Assembly: GCA_018241685.1 (NCBI GenBank)
Contig: JAFEDJ010000009.1
Location: 124,001-188,000 of the forward strand
From: Pseudomonadota bacterium
Lineage (GTDB): Bacteria > Pseudomonadota > Gammaproteobacteria > Burkholderiales > Rhodocyclaceae
DNA length: 64,000 bases
Direction of reading: 5' to 3'
The translations under genes and the position numbers were made by a program. Positions 12,606 to 22,805 of this stretch are shown here, piece after piece. The stretch's first letter is position 1, and each line of letters starts with the position of its first letter. The notes below the pieces were generated by a model. The model searched no databases. It was given only the letters and a program-made list of their open reading frames with translations, and was not told where the DNA came from.

Positions 12606-13598
12606 ATGTCCTGGTCCAAGCGACTGTCCCGCGGCCTTGCCGCCCTGTGTCTGACGACGGCGGCTTTCGCCGCCGAAGCGAGCTATTCCAGCGTTTATTT
12701 CTTCGGCGACAGCCTGTCCGATACGGGTAACGTTTATTCGGCGACCAATGGAACCTACCCGCCGCCGCCCTACTACCAGGGCCGCTTCTCCGACGGACCG
12801 GTATGGACCGAGAGGGTTGCGGCGGGGCTGGGACTGCCTGCCGATTCCACGGCCTGGCGGCAAGGCGGTAATAACTACGCGTGGGGTGGCGCCCTGTCCG
12901 GCACGAACGGCCATGCGGGGCCCGGTACCGGCCTGCTGGCCCAGGTGTTCGGACAATGGGCGCCGACGACCGGCGGGGTGGCGGATCCAAATGCTCTTTA
13001 CGTGATCGGCATCGGTTCCAACGATCTGCTCGACGCGGTGCGTACCAATAGCGGCAGTTCGGCGGCCGACGTCGCTTACCGTCAATCGGTGGCCGATGCG
13101 GTGCTCGGCAATCTGAGCACGTCGCTGGGCTATCTGATCAGTAGCGGTGCGCGCAATTTCCTGATCGCCAATGTCACGGATCTCGGTCTGACGCCCGAGA
13201 TGAACCTCGGCGGCAAGGGTGGCGCGGCGACGGAAGTCAGCCAGTACTACGATGCACTGCTCGACACGGCACTCGACAACCTGCGCCAGATCTTCGCGGT
13301 GAATGTCGCTGAGGTCGACCTGTTCAGCATGCTCGAGGACGTCGTCGCCGATACCAATTCCGGTGGCCAGCGTTTTGGCCTCAGCAATGCGCTCTATCCG
13401 TGTTTTGCACTGGGGGCGCCGGCGTGCAGTGATTCGGTGTTCGCCGATGAGATTCACCCGACGCAGATCGTCCAGGTCCGTGCCGGCGTGCTGGCGCTGT
13501 CGGCGCTGGGCATCCCGGAGCCGGGTACGGTGGCGCTGCTGGGAGTCGGCCTGGTGCTGCTGATGGCAACCCGGTATCGCGGCCGGTGCGCAATCTGA
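12606..13598 (+). CDS. Exported GDSL-family esterase/lipase with PEP-CTERM sorting tag
   Basis: 330-residue secreted hydrolase. Start ATG at 12606 with GAGGGGAA upstream; the signal peptide runs about 1-25 and ends AAFAAEA. The GDSL nucleophile is Ser36 in FFGDSLSD; the block with Gly-Asn oxyanion residues is GIGSNDLL, and the catalytic Asp-x2-His is in ADEIHPTQ near the end. The last about 27 residues are a PEP-CTERM tag: PEPGTVALLG, a hydrophobic helix and RYRGR. Such tags are recognised by exosortase in bacteria making exopolysaccharide (family knowledge), so the protein is probably processed and delivered to the cell surface. No exosortase gene is in the window. Confidence 0.9.
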   Translation: MSWSKRLSRGLAALCLTTAAFAAEASYSSVYFFGDSLSDTGNVYSATNGTYPPPPYYQGRFSDGPVWTERVAAGLGLPADSTAWRQGGNNYAWGGALSGTNGHAGPGTGLLAQVFGQWAPTTGGVADPNALYVIGIGSNDLLDAVRTNSGSSAADVAYRQSVADAVLGNLSTSLGYLISSGARNFLIANVTDLGLTPEMNLGGKGGAATEVSQYYDALLDTALDNLRQIFAVNVAEVDLFSMLEDVVADTNSGGQRFGLSNALYPCFALGAPACSDSVFADEIHPTQIVQVRAGVLALSALGIPEPGTVALLGVGLVLLMATRYRGRCAI

Positions 13599-13624
13599 TA
13601 TCCGCAATTGCAGAAGCGACGATC

Positions 13625-13659
13625 GAGGCCGGCGGTTGGGCGCCGGCCTCGTCGTTTTT
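13625..13659 (+). terminator. Rho-independent terminator after the GDSL gene
   Basis: GAGGCCGGCG / CGCCGGCCTC stem with a 6-base loop GTTGGG, followed by GTCG and five T residues on the plus strand, 27 bases after the GDSL stop. Confidence 0.85.
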
Positions 13660-13789
13660 CAGGGGGGCGGTTGTGGCCGGCAGGCCGCCAGCCAATGGCC
13701 CCACAGGCGTTAAGGTATTGATTTGACGCCCCGGCGTTGCTTTCCATTGGATACAATTGGCAGTTCCCCTGTCGGTTCCGGTGTGTTCC

Positions 13790-16700
13790 ATGACCCAACG
13801 CCTGCGCGAAATTCCCTACAACTACACGTCGTTCTCGGATCGCGAGATCGTCATTCGCCTGCTCGGCCCCGAGGCCTGGCGGACGCTGGATGACCTGCGC
13901 ACCGAGCGTGTCACCGGCCGCTCTGCGCGGATGCTCTACGAGGTGCTCGGAGATGTGTGGGTCGTCCAGCGCAATCCTTATTTGCAGGACGATCTGCTCG
14001 ACAACCGGGATCGCCTCGGTGCGCTGATCGGTGCCTTGCGCCACCGCCTGCACGAGGTGGAGAAGCGTCGCGAGGAGTCCAGCGACGAGGATCCGGAGCG
14101 CAGCGTCAAGGTGGCGAGCCTGGTGCAGGCCGCCAACGCCGCGGTGGACCGCTTCGCCAAGCTGTTCGACGACACCGCCGAGCTGCGCAAGAAGGTGCGC
14201 CACGAGCTGGCCCGCCATACCCGCAAGGACAACATCTGCTTCGACGGCCATGCCCGCGTGTCCCACGTGACGGATGCCACCGACTGGCGCGTCGAGTACC
14301 CCTTCGTGGTCCTCTATCCGGACACCGAGGAGGAGATGGCGCCGCTGGTGAAGAGCTGTATCGAGCTCGGCCTGACCATCATTCCGCGTGGAGGCGGCAC
14401 TGGCTACACCGGCGGCGCCGTGCCGTTGGACGCGAAGTCGGTGGTCATCAACACCGAGAAGCTGATCTCGATGGGCCCGGTCGAGGACGTGGTGTTGCCC
14501 GGCCACACCGAGCCCTACGCGACCATCCGCACCGGCGCCGGCGTCGTCACCGACCGGGTGTCGGAAGCTGCGTCCCTGGCCGGCCGTGTGTTCGCGGTGG
14601 ACCCGACCTCGGCCAGCGCCTCGTGCATCGGCGGCAACATCGCCATGAACGCCGGCGGCAAGAAGGCCGTGCTGTGGGGCACCGCGCTGGACAACCTGGC
14701 CTGGTGGAAGATGGTCACGCCGGATGGCAACTGGCTGGAGGTGGAGCGCCTCAACCACAATTTCGGCAAGATCCACGAACAGGAAACCGTCCAGTTCCGC
14801 CTGAAGCGCTTCGACGCCAAGAACTACAAGCCGCTCTCCGAAGAGATCCTGACGATGCCGGGCGCCGCCTGCCGCAAGGACGGCCTCGGCAAGGACGTCA
14901 CCGACAAGTTCCTCGGTGGCGTGCCGGGCGTGCAGAAGGAAGGCACCGACGGCCTGATCGTGGCGTCGCGCTGGGTGCTGCACAAGATGCCGCCGGTGAC
15001 CCGTACGGTGTGCCTGGAGTTCTTCGGCCAGGTTCGCGAGGCAGTGCCGGCGATCGTCGAGATCACCGACTACTTCAAGCCGGGCGGTGCCGGCAACGAC
15101 GCCGGCGTGCTGCTGGCCGGCCTGGAGCACCTGGACGAGCGCTACGTGAAGGCGGTGGGCTACACCACCAAGGCCAAGCGCCACGGGCGGCCCAAGATGG
15201 TGCTGATCGGCGACATCGTCGGCCACGATGAAGCGGCGGTGATGACCGCCGCCTCCGAAGTGATCCGCATGACCAACACCCGCGGCGCCGAAGGCTTCAT
15301 TGCGGTCAGCCCCGAGCAGCGCAAGAAGTTCTGGCTCGACCGCTCGCGCACCGCGGCGATCTCCCGCCACACCAACGCCTTCAAGGTGAACGAGGACGTG
15401 GTGATCCCGCTGCCGCGGATGGGCGACTACTGCGATGGCATCGAGCGCATCAACATCGAGCTGTCCACGCAGAACAAGCTGGCCTTGTGCGACGCGCTGA
15501 AGGACTACCTGCAGGGCGAGCTGCCGCTGGATACCGGCGATGCGACGATCTCCCGCGACGAGCTGATCGGCGACCGCCGCGAGGCCGCCCTCAACTACGT
15601 GGAGGCGGTGCGCCTGCGCTGGGAATGGCTGCTCGACAACCTCGACACGCCGCTGGAACTGGCCGAACCGAGCTTCGTGTCCTACGGCATCGTAGCCGGC
15701 GAGCTGAGCAACCGCGCCGCCAACCCGAAGCTGTTCCACCGCCTGCAGGACTACTCGGTCCGCACCAGCTGGAAGAACGAACTCAAGCCGCGCCTCGACA
15801 AGATCTTCGACGGCCAGCTGTTCGGCCCGGTGCGCGAGGGCATCACGAAGCTGCACAAGCAGGTGCTGCGCGGCCGCGTCTTCGTGGCGCTGCACATGCA
15901 CGCCGGTGACGGCAACGTGCACACCAACATCCCGGTGAACTCCGACAACTACGAGATGCTGCAGACCGCCAACAAGGCTGTCGACCGCATCATGGAGCTG
16001 GCGCGTTCGCTGGATGGCGTGATCTCCGGCGAGCACGGTATCGGCATCACCAAGCTCGACTACCTGACCGACGCCGAGATGGCCAACTTTTGGGACTACA
16101 AGAAGAAGGTGGACCCGGAAGGCCGCTTCAACCGCGGCAAGCTGATGCGCGGTGGCAACCTCGACAACGCGTACACGCCCAGCTTCAACCTGATGGGCCA
16201 CGAGTCCCTGATCATGGAGCAGACCGCCATCGGCGAGATCTCCCATGACATCAAGGACTGCCTGCGCTGCGGCAAGTGCAAGCCGGTGTGCTCGACCCAC
16301 GTGCCGCGCGCCAACCTGCTGTACAGCCCGCGCAACAAGATCCTCAGCACCTCGCTGCTGATCGAGGCCTTCCTGTACGAGGAGCAGACCCGCCGCGGTG
16401 TGTCCCTGGCCCACTGGGCCGAGTTCGAGGACGTGGCCGACCACTGCACGGTGTGCCACAAGTGCGAGAAGCCGTGTCCGGTGGACATCGACTTCGGCGA
16501 CGTGTCGATCAAGATGCGCAACCTGCTGCGCGAGCAGGGCAAGAAGTCCTTCAGCCCCGGCAAGGCTGCGGCGATGGCCTTCCTGACCGCCACCGATCCG
16601 GCGACGATCAAGACCATCCGCGCCGGCATGATCGGCCTCGGCTACAAGGCCCAGCGCCTCGGCCACGCGGTCGGCAAGTCCCTCGGCCTGATCCAGGACC

Positions 16701-17668
16701 AGGTCCAGCATCCGCCGGCAACCCTCGGCAAGCCGACCATCAAGGCCCAGGTGATCCACTTCATCAACAAGCCGATGCCGGGCGGACTGCCCAAGCGCAC
16801 GTCCCGCGCGCTGCTGGACATCGAGGATGACACCATCGTCCCGGTGATCCGCAACCCGCAGGTCAAGCGCGATGAGTCGGACGCGGTGTTCTACTTCCCG
16901 GGCTGCGGTTCAGAGCGTCTGTTCAGCCAGGTCGGCCTGGCCACCCAGGCGATGCTCTACCAGGTCGGTGCCACCACCGTGCTGCCACCGGGCTACCTGT
17001 GCTGCGGCTATCCGCAGAGTTCCGCGGGCGAGGACGACAAGGGGCAGCAGATCACCACCGACAACCGGGTGCTGTTCCACCGGGTCGCCAACACGCTCAA
17101 CTATCTCGACATCAAGACGGTGATCGTGTCCTGCGGCACCTGCATGGACCAGTTGCAGAAATACCAGTTCGAGAAGATCTTCCCGGGCTGCCGCCTGCTC
17201 GACATCCATGAGTACCTGATGGAGAAGGGCCTCAAGCTCGACGGCATCACCGGTACCCGCTACATGTACCACGAGCCCTGCCACACCCCGATGAAGGTCC
17301 ATTCCGGCATCAAGGTGGCCAACGAGCTGATGGGGACGCGGGTGGACCTGTCCGATCGCTGCTGCGGCGAATCCGGCACGCTGGCGGTGGCCCGCCCGGA
17401 CATCTCGACGCAGGTGCGCTTCCGCAAGCAGGAGGAGATCGAGAAGGGAGCCGAGAAGCTGCGCGGCGCCGACGCCACCGCCCAAGTGAAGATCCTGACG
17501 TCCTGCCCGGCCTGCCTGCAGGGCCTGTCGCGCTACGCCAACGATGCCGGCGGCGTGGATGCCGACTACATCGTCGTCGAGATGGCCAAACATATCCTCG
17601 GCGAGAACTGGATGGCCGACTACGTGGCCAAGGCCAACAGCGGCGGCATCGAGCGCGTGCTGCTGTAA
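13790..17668 (+). CDS. Giant FAD-linked oxidoreductase with Fe-S and CCG domains (DUF3683, D-lactate/glycolate dehydrogenase-like)
   Basis: 1292-residue fusion. An N-terminal DUF3683 region (about 1-130) precedes a FAD-binding PCMH domain with [15 protein letters not shown] (about 205-220). A FAD-oxidase C-terminal domain ends with [10 protein letters not shown] and [13 protein letters not shown]. Next come two 4Fe-4S ferredoxin motifs, [11 protein letters not shown] and [11 protein letters not shown], then two CCG heterodisulfide-reductase-like domains with CCGYPQ and CCGESG. This is GlcD/Dld joined to a GlpC/LldE-like electron transfer unit in one chain. It should oxidise a 2-hydroxyacid (D-lactate is the likeliest) and pass electrons to quinone. 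The start MTQRLR at 13790 matches the family N-terminus. It is flanked by terminators, so it is monocistronic. Confidence 0.9.
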   Translation: MTQRLREIPYNYTSFSDREIVIRLLGPEAWRTLDDLRTERVTGRSARMLYEVLGDVWVVQRNPYLQDDLLDNRDRLGALIGALRHRLHEVEKRREESSDEDPERSVKVASLVQAANAAVDRFAKLFDDTAELRKKVRHELARHTRKDNICFDGHARVSHVTDATDWRVEYPFVVLYPDTEEEMAPLVKSCIELGLTIIPRGGGTGYTGGAVPLDAKSVVINTEKLISMGPVEDVVLPGHTEPYATIRTGAGVVTDRVSEAASLAGRVFAVDPTSASASCIGGNIAMNAGGKKAVLWGTALDNLAWWKMVTPDGNWLEVERLNHNFGKIHEQETVQFRLKRFDAKNYKPLSEEILTMPGAACRKDGLGKDVTDKFLGGVPGVQKEGTDGLIVASRWVLHKMPPVTRTVCLEFFGQVREAVPAIVEITDYFKPGGAGNDAGVLLAGLEHLDERYVKAVGYTTKAKRHGRPKMVLIGDIVGHDEAAVMTAASEVIRMTNTRGAEGFIAVSPEQRKKFWLDRSRTAAISRHTNAFKVNEDVVIPLPRMGDYCDGIERINIELSTQNKLALCDALKDYLQGELPLDTGDATISRDELIGDRREAALNYVEAVRLRWEWLLDNLDTPLELAEPSFVSYGIVAGELSNRAANPKLFHRLQDYSVRTSWKNELKPRLDKIFDGQLFGPVREGITKLHKQVLRGRVFVALHMHAGDGNVHTNIPVNSDNYEMLQTANKAVDRIMELARSLDGVISGEHGIGITKLDYLTDAEMANFWDYKKKVDPEGRFNRGKLMRGGNLDNAYTPSFNLMGHESLIMEQTAIGEISHDIKDCLRCGKCKPVCSTHVPRANLLYSPRNKILSTSLLIEAFLYEEQTRRGVSLAHWAEFEDVADHCTVCHKCEKPCPVDIDFGDVSIKMRNLLREQGKKSFSPGKAAAMAFLTATDPATIKTIRAGMIGLGYKAQRLGHAVGKSLGLIQDQVQHPPATLGKPTIKAQVIHFINKPMPGGLPKRTSRALLDIEDDTIVPVIRNPQVKRDESDAVFYFPGCGSERLFSQVGLATQAMLYQVGATTVLPPGYLCCGYPQSSAGEDDKGQQITTDNRVLFHRVANTLNYLDIKTVIVSCGTCMDQLQKYQFEKIFPGCRLLDIHEYLMEKGLKLDGITGTRYMYHEPCHTPMKVHSGIKVANELMGTRVDLSDRCCGESGTLAVARPDISTQVRFRKQEEIEKGAEKLRGADATAQVKILTSCPACLQGLSRYANDAGGVDADYIVVEMAKHILGENWMADYVAKANSGGIERVLL

Positions 17669-17691
17669 GCTGTTTTTTGCTCCGCTGAAAC

Positions 17692-17719
17692 GACGAGGCC
17701 CGCGCAAGCGGGCCTCGTC
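17692..17719. terminator. Bidirectional hairpin between convergent genes
   Basis: Perfect 12-bp stem GACGAGGCCCGC / GCGGGCCTCGTC with a GCAA tetraloop. It sits 23 bases after the dehydrogenase stop and about 50 bases from the convergent carbonic anhydrase stop. Both flanks lack a long T-run. Confidence 0.7.
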
Positions 17720-17770
17720 ACATGGCGCCGGGGATCTGCAGTGGATCCCCATGGCTGCGCTGCGGCTGGC

Positions 17771-18496
17771 TCAGTACCAGGTCACCTTGCCGTTGCTGGT
17801 GTCGTAGAGGGCGCCGACGATCTTGATCTTGCCCTCGTCTTCCAGGCCCTTGAGGATCGGGCTCTGGTCGCGGATGCGCTGGACGACCTGCTTCACGTTG
17901 AGCTCGGTCACCTCATTCACCAGGGCGTGATTGTGGGAGCTGTGCTCGCCGGGCGTGGACGCGGCAGCGACGGCCGGCTTGAACTTGGCCAGCAGGCTGG
18001 TCAGGTTGCCCATCTGCACGTCGTCGCAGGCGCCCTTGATGGCGCCGCAGCCGGTGTGGCCGAGGACCACCACCAGGCGTGAACCGGCCACTTTGGAAGC
18101 GTATTCAAGGCTGCCGAGGATGTCCTCATTGACCGTGTTGCCGGCCACGCGGGCGGCGAAGATGTCGCCGACGCTCTGGTCGAAGACCACCTCCGGCGCG
18201 GCGCGGGAGTCGATGCAGCCGACCACGCTGGCGAAGGGGAACTGGCCGAGCGCCGTGGCCTGGACCCGTGCCTTGAGATTGCGCTTGAGGGGCTTGTCGG
18301 CGGCGAAGCGGGCGTTGCCGGCTTTCAGGATCTCCAGCGCCTTGTCCGGCGTGATGCTGGCCTGCACGGCCTTGGTGAGGGTAGCACCAGTGGTGTAGGG
18401 CTTGGGGGCAACCGGGCCGCCGTGGTCGTCGGCCAGCGCCGGGGTGTTGCTGATCAAGGCCGCGAGGGCCAGGGCAAGGACGGGTTTGGTTTTCAT
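17771..18496 (-). CDS. Exported beta-class carbonic anhydrase
   Basis: 241-residue zinc enzyme interconverting CO2 and bicarbonate. Zinc ligands of the beta class are all visible: Cys94 and Asp96 in GCIDSR, and His147 and Cys150 in GHTGCG. Residues 1-22 form a clear signal peptide (basic MKTK, hydrophobic core, ALAD cleavage site), so it acts in the periplasm rather than the cytosol. The start at 18496 is set by the signal peptide; the very long open frame beyond it is a shadow of the divergent gene. It could supply bicarbonate or buffer the periplasm. Confidence 0.9.
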   Translation of the reverse strand: MKTKPVLALALAALISNTPALADDHGGPVAPKPYTTGATLTKAVQASITPDKALEILKAGNARFAADKPLKRNLKARVQATALGQFPFASVVGCIDSRAAPEVVFDQSVGDIFAARVAGNTVNEDILGSLEYASKVAGSRLVVVLGHTGCGAIKGACDDVQMGNLTSLLAKFKPAVAAASTPGEHSSHNHALVNEVTELNVKQVVQRIRDQSPILKGLEDEGKIKIVGALYDTSNGKVTWY

Positions 18497-18682
18497 TATG
18501 TCTCCGCTAGTGTGTTGTTTAGGCATCGGAATATCATGATGTCCCGCGCTGAAACGGCATTGCCGTGGCTGAACTTTAGTCGATTCTGCGACGCTTGTTG
18601 TCCCCGTCCGCGGCCGTAAATGGCTTCGTGCTATCCTGCGTCCCCCGTTTTTCCGGTCGTGCATCGACGCGGCCGCCAGAAC

Positions 18683-20692
18683 ATGAGCGAAGAACAGAAT
18701 TTCGAGCCGCCGGCCGTGCCGGCGGACGCGGAGGTGCCCGCCAAGCCGGCCCGCCGCAAGGCTCCCGCCCGGACCTCGCGCAAGAAAGCCGAAGTCGTGG
18801 CCGAAGCCGTTCCCACCGCCGAGGCAGCCCCCGTCGTGGTAGAGGCCGAGACCGAGGCGCCTGCTGCCAAGAAGCCGGCCAAGCCCCGCGCCAAGCGTGC
18901 GCCGCGCAAGCCGAAGGCCGAGGCGGCCGTCGTAGTGGAAACGACTGCGGATCTCTTCGCGGCGGTGGAAGCCGTTGCCGACGTGCCAGCGCCGGCGGTC
19001 GAGCCGGAGCCGGTTGCCGAGGCGCCCGTTGTGGAAGCGCCCGTCATCCCCGCTCCCATCGTCGAAACCGTGACGCCGCAGGAGCAGCCGCAGCTGATCG
19101 AGGCCGTGCCTGCGCCAGTACAGGAGCCGGTACAGGACTCTGCCGCCGAAACGGTGGATGCGGTCGAAGACGCCGCTGACGAATCCGACGACCTGCAGCC
19201 GGCCGCCGACGGTGAAGCGGCCGATGCGCCCGCCGGTCCGCGGCGCAAGCGCAAGCGCCGGCGCGGCCGTGGCGAACGGAACGGTCAGGGGGAACGTCGG
19301 GAACAGGCTGGTGAAGCGCTGCCACAAGGCGAGTCCGATGAGCCGGTGGCCGAGGTGGTGGATGTGCCCGCCGAAGCAGTGGGCGCAACGCCTGCCGCCA
19401 TGCCCGTCGACGCCGAAGCCGTCGAGGCGCTGCTGGCCGTCGATGGCGAGGCCGCGGTCGAACCCGAACCCGCTGTCGCCGAACCGGCCCCGCTGACCGT
19501 CGTCAGCCTGGGCCTGGACGTGCCGCCGGTGCTGTCCGCCGAGGCGCTGACGGCGCTGCGCAATGCGAGGGTCGTGCTGGGCACCGCCGATGCGCTGGAC
19601 CGCCTGGCTGGCCTCGAACTGAATGTGCCGCAGCAGCTGTGCGCCGCCGAATCGGCCCACATCGACGTGCGCGCCGTCGGCCATGCCGGCAGTGTGCTGG
19701 TGGTCACTGGCGACGGTGCCGGCGATGGCCCGGCCGCCGAACTGCTGGCCGAACTGGGCCCGGCCCATGTGCGCGTGCTGCCCGGTGTCGGGCGCGTGCA
19801 GGCGGCCTGCGCCGCACTGGGCCTGTCGGCGGAGATCGTATCGGTGGTGGACTTGCGCCGGGCGCCGCTGGCGACGCTGCGTGGCCAGTTGCGCGCCCAT
19901 CGTCTGCTGGCCCTGCCGCTGGCCGATGCCGCGGCGCCAGTGGCGGTGGCGCGCCTGCTGCTCGACAGTGGCTTTGCCGGCGCGCGAGTGTGGGTCTGCG
20001 AGTTCTTTTCGGGGCAACTGCAGGCTCGGGCCTGGCTGGCCTCCGAGCTGGTCGAGCTGCGCGAGGCCTTTGATCCGCGGGCTGTGCTGATCATCGCGAC
20101 TGGACCGTCGAACGGGCTGTTCGCCGAGTTGCCGGGGCTGTCCGATGCGGCCCTCGGCGAAGGGGCGCCCGCTGCGCTGCCGCTGGCGGTGCGCACGCTG
20201 GTACTGGCCTGGCTGCAGCCGGCAGCCTGGGAAACCGGCTGGGCGATCTCCGACGGCGAGGCCAGCCTGGCCCTCGAATGGGCGCGGGCGGTGCCGACGG
20301 CGCGGGTGCGCGCAGTGGGCATGGAGCCGAGCCTGTTGGGCGTGAGCATTCCGCTGGCCGGGGTGGGTGACAACCTGTCGGCGATCGGCAGCGCGTCGCC
20401 GCTGCGCTGCCGCGAATGGCCGGCGCCGGAGGCGGTGTTCATCCGCGGCGGTGTGGGGCTTGGCGACTGGCTGGCCGCTGCGTGGGCGCGTCTGGCGCCG
20501 GGTGGACGCCTGGTGGCCAGCGCCGAGGACGACCAGGCCCGCGGCGACCTGCTGGCTTTCGCCACCGAGGTACCTGCCGAAGCCTGGCAGGAACTGAGCC
20601 TGTCCAGCGGCGAGACGGTGGCCGGGCGCCTGCGTTTCACGCCCAGCGCACCGGTGCGTCTGGCCTTGTGGCGCAAGCCGGCCCTATCCTGA
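18683..20692 (+). CDS. Diverged precorrin-6Y/7 methyltransferase-decarboxylase (CbiET/CobL-like) with long basic low-complexity N-terminus
   Basis: 669 residues. Residues 1-270 are Ala/Pro/Glu/Val-rich with Lys/Arg patches (AKKPAKPRAKRAPRKPK, and RRKRKRRRGRG near 187-200) and look disordered. From Leu271 the chain follows the CbiE fold (VVSLGLD, ARVVLGTADAL, VLPGVGRVQAACAALGL, VVDLRRAPLATLRGQL), and from about 485 the CbiT fold (ARLAPGGRLVAS). Signature residues are eroded: the CbiE SGDP-type loop reads TGDGAG, and the CbiT SAM-binding motif (normally like VGAGSGS) reads AISDGEAS. CobA and CobB follow immediately, supporting corrinoid context. It may be an inactive or repurposed CobL. The start is uncertain (18683 or 18620); no strong RBS precedes either. 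Confidence 0.7.
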   Translation: MSEEQNFEPPAVPADAEVPAKPARRKAPARTSRKKAEVVAEAVPTAEAAPVVVEAETEAPAAKKPAKPRAKRAPRKPKAEAAVVVETTADLFAAVEAVADVPAPAVEPEPVAEAPVVEAPVIPAPIVETVTPQEQPQLIEAVPAPVQEPVQDSAAETVDAVEDAADESDDLQPAADGEAADAPAGPRRKRKRRRGRGERNGQGERREQAGEALPQGESDEPVAEVVDVPAEAVGATPAAMPVDAEAVEALLAVDGEAAVEPEPAVAEPAPLTVVSLGLDVPPVLSAEALTALRNARVVLGTADALDRLAGLELNVPQQLCAAESAHIDVRAVGHAGSVLVVTGDGAGDGPAAELLAELGPAHVRVLPGVGRVQAACAALGLSAEIVSVVDLRRAPLATLRGQLRAHRLLALPLADAAAPVAVARLLLDSGFAGARVWVCEFFSGQLQARAWLASELVELREAFDPRAVLIIATGPSNGLFAELPGLSDAALGEGAPAALPLAVRTLVLAWLQPAAWETGWAISDGEASLALEWARAVPTARVRAVGMEPSLLGVSIPLAGVGDNLSAIGSASPLRCREWPAPEAVFIRGGVGLGDWLAAAWARLAPGGRLVASAEDDQARGDLLAFATEVPAEAWQELSLSSGETVAGRLRFTPSAPVRLALWRKPALS

Positions 20693-20716
20693 GACTTTCC
20701 ACCGTGGAGCGCTGAC

Positions 20717-21508
20717 GTGCCTGCTGACTCTCTTCCCCGCGAACGTTCTCCGGCCAAGCCGGGCTGGGTCTATCTGGTCGGCGCCGGCCCTGGCGATCCG
20801 GAACTGCTGACGCTGCGTGCCTTCCGCCTGTTGCTGGAGGCGGATGTGCTGGTCTATGACAACCTCGTCAGCAAGGAAGTGCTCGACTGCGTGCCGACCA
20901 CCATCGAACGCATCTACGTGGGCAAGAAGGCCTCCAACCATGCGCTGCCGCAGGAAGGCATCAATGCACTGCTGGTGCGCCTGGCCCAGGAAGGCAAGCG
21001 CGTCGTGCGCCTGAAGGGCGGCGATCCCTTCATCTTCGGGCGCGGCGGCGAGGAAGTGGAAGAGCTGGTGAAGGCCGGCGTGCCCTTCGAGGTGATCCCC
21101 GGCATCACCGCGGCGGCCGGCATCGGCGCCTACGCGGGGATTCCGCTGACCCACCGGGATTTTGCCCAATCGTGCATCTTCGTCACCGGCCACCTCAAGG
21201 ACGGCTCGGTGGACCTGGACTGGGAAATGCTCGCCCGCCGCAAGCAGACCCTGGTGTTCTACATGGGCATCACCCAACTGGCGACGATCTGCGCCCAGCT
21301 GGTCGCCCACGGCCTGCCGGCGACGACGCCGGCGGCGGTAGTGCGGCGTGGCACGACCAAGGCCCAGCGGGTGGTGACGTCCGATCTGGCCGGCCTGGCA
21401 GCGGCGGTGAAGGAAGCCGGCATCACGCCGCCAGCGCTGACCATCGTTGGCGACGTGGTCAGCCTGCAGTCGCGTCTGGCCTGGTTCCACCCGGAGGTGA
21501 AGGAATGA
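20717..21508 (+). CDS. cobA: Uroporphyrinogen-III C-methyltransferase (SUMT)
   Basis: 263-residue SAM-dependent enzyme adding methyl groups at C2 and C7 of uroporphyrinogen III to give precorrin-2, the branch point to cobalamin and siroheme. Motifs: [16 protein letters not shown] near residue 20, [13 protein letters not shown], and [11 protein letters not shown] start at 20717 with GGAG nine bases upstream. It is a stand-alone SUMT, not fused to CysG dehydrogenase/ferrochelatase. Its stop overlaps the cobB start by 4 bases; it starts 24 bases after the CbiET-like gene. The hemE gene, which competes for the same substrate, lies about 27 kb away. Confidence 0.93.
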   Translation: MPADSLPRERSPAKPGWVYLVGAGPGDPELLTLRAFRLLLEADVLVYDNLVSKEVLDCVPTTIERIYVGKKASNHALPQEGINALLVRLAQEGKRVVRLKGGDPFIFGRGGEEVEELVKAGVPFEVIPGITAAAGIGAYAGIPLTHRDFAQSCIFVTGHLKDGSVDLDWEMLARRKQTLVFYMGITQLATICAQLVAHGLPATTPAAVVRRGTTKAQRVVTSDLAGLAAAVKEAGITPPALTIVGDVVSLQSRLAWFHPEVKE

Positions 21509-22797
21509 GCACGGCCGCCTGTCCGGCCCTGTTCGTCGCGGCCCAGGCTTCCGGCCAGGGCAAGACCACCGTCACCGCCGCGCTGGCCCGCCTGCATACC
21601 CGCCAGGGGCGCAAGGTGCGGGTGTTCAAGTGCGGTCCGGACTTCCTCGATCCGCAGATCCACGCGGTGGCCAGTGGGGCGCCGGTGTACAACCTGGACC
21701 TGGGCATGTGTGGCGCGGAAGACGCCGCCTGGCGTCTGCACGCGGCCGCGCAGGAGGCTGACCTGATCCTCGTCGAGGGGGTCATGGGCCTCTTCGACGG
21801 CGCGCCGTCCGGCGCCGACATCGCGCGTCGCTTCGGCATTCCGGTGATGGCGGTGATCGATGCCAAGGCGATGGCGCAGACTTTCGGCGCGCTGGTGCAT
21901 GGCCTCGCCACCTGGCAGCCGGATTTGCCGTTCTCTGGCGTGCTAGCCAACCACGTGGGCAGCGAAGGCCACGCCAAGCTGCTGCAGGACAGCCTGGGCT
22001 CTGGCATCGCCTGGTACGGCGCGTTGCCGCGGGATGCCGACGCCGCGCTGCCGGAACGCCATCTGGGCCTGTTGCAGGCGGCCGAGATCGCCGACCTGGA
22101 CGCGCGCCTCGATCGCCTTGCTGACCACCTGGCGCGCACCGGCGCGGCGGATCTGCCGCCACCGGTGAGTTTTCCGGTGGTCGAGCGTCCGCTGGTGGAG
22201 GCAGCTCTGCGCGGCCGGCGCATCGCCGTCGCCCGCGACGCGGCTTTCGGTTTCAGCTACCCGGCCAACCTGGATACGCTGGCGGAGCTCGGCGCCGAAG
22301 TGAGCTTCTTCTCGCCGCTGGCCGGCGATGCCTTGCCGGACTGCGACGCCGTGTGGCTGCCCGGCGGTTATCCCGAACTGCACGCCGAGGCGCTCGCCGC
22401 CAACGTGCGCTGGCAGGCCGACCTGCATGCCCACGTGGCGGCCGGCAAGCCGCTGCTGGCCGAATGCGGCGGCATGATGAGCCTGTTCGAGACCATCACC
22501 GACAAGGAAGGCGCAACCTTCCCGGGCTCGGGTGTGCTGCCCGGCCACACGCGCATGCAGGCGCGGCTCGCGGCCCTCGGCACGCAGGTGGCGGAGTTGC
22601 CGGAAGGGCGGCTCACCGGCCACACCTTCCATTACTCGAAGAGCGAGACGCCGCTGCAGCCCCTGACCCGCGCCAGCAGCCTGCGCGGCGGCAAGGACGG
22701 TGAGGCGATCTACCGGCTGGGCCGGGTGACCGCCTCCTACGTGCATTTCTATTTCCCGTCCAATCCGGCTGCTGTCGCCGCACTGTTCGGTGCCTGA
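21505..22797 (+). CDS. cobB: Cobyrinic acid a,c-diamide synthase
   Basis: 430-residue ATP- and glutamine-dependent amidase that converts cobyrinate (or hydrogenobyrinate) side chains a and c to amides. N-terminal P-loop [14 protein letters not shown] lies at about 14-27. The C-terminal triad-type glutaminase domain has the nucleophile Cys in AECGGMM and a downstream His in GHTFHYS. The start overlaps the cobA stop (ATGA), so the two are coupled. It is the standard CbiA/CobB length. With only this, CobA and a diverged CobL in view, the remaining corrin genes must be elsewhere. Confidence 0.92.
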   Translation: MSTAACPALFVAAQASGQGKTTVTAALARLHTRQGRKVRVFKCGPDFLDPQIHAVASGAPVYNLDLGMCGAEDAAWRLHAAAQEADLILVEGVMGLFDGAPSGADIARRFGIPVMAVIDAKAMAQTFGALVHGLATWQPDLPFSGVLANHVGSEGHAKLLQDSLGSGIAWYGALPRDADAALPERHLGLLQAAEIADLDARLDRLADHLARTGAADLPPPVSFPVVERPLVEAALRGRRIAVARDAAFGFSYPANLDTLAELGAEVSFFSPLAGDALPDCDAVWLPGGYPELHAEALAANVRWQADLHAHVAAGKPLLAECGGMMSLFETITDKEGATFPGSGVLPGHTRMQARLAALGTQVAELPEGRLTGHTFHYSKSETPLQPLTRASSLRGGKDGEAIYRLGRVTASYVHFYFPSNPAAVAALFGA

Positions 22798-22805
22798 CTG
22801 CCTTG

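Noticed and set aside
13454..16759. 1101-codon open frame on the minus strand
   Set aside because: Lies opposite the DUF3683 dehydrogenase; the composition is a shadow of its codons and no motifs are present.
17771..20017. 748-codon minus-strand frame joined to the carbonic anhydrase
   Set aside because: Only the last 241 codons after the signal-peptide start are real; the rest is antisense to the CbiET-like gene.
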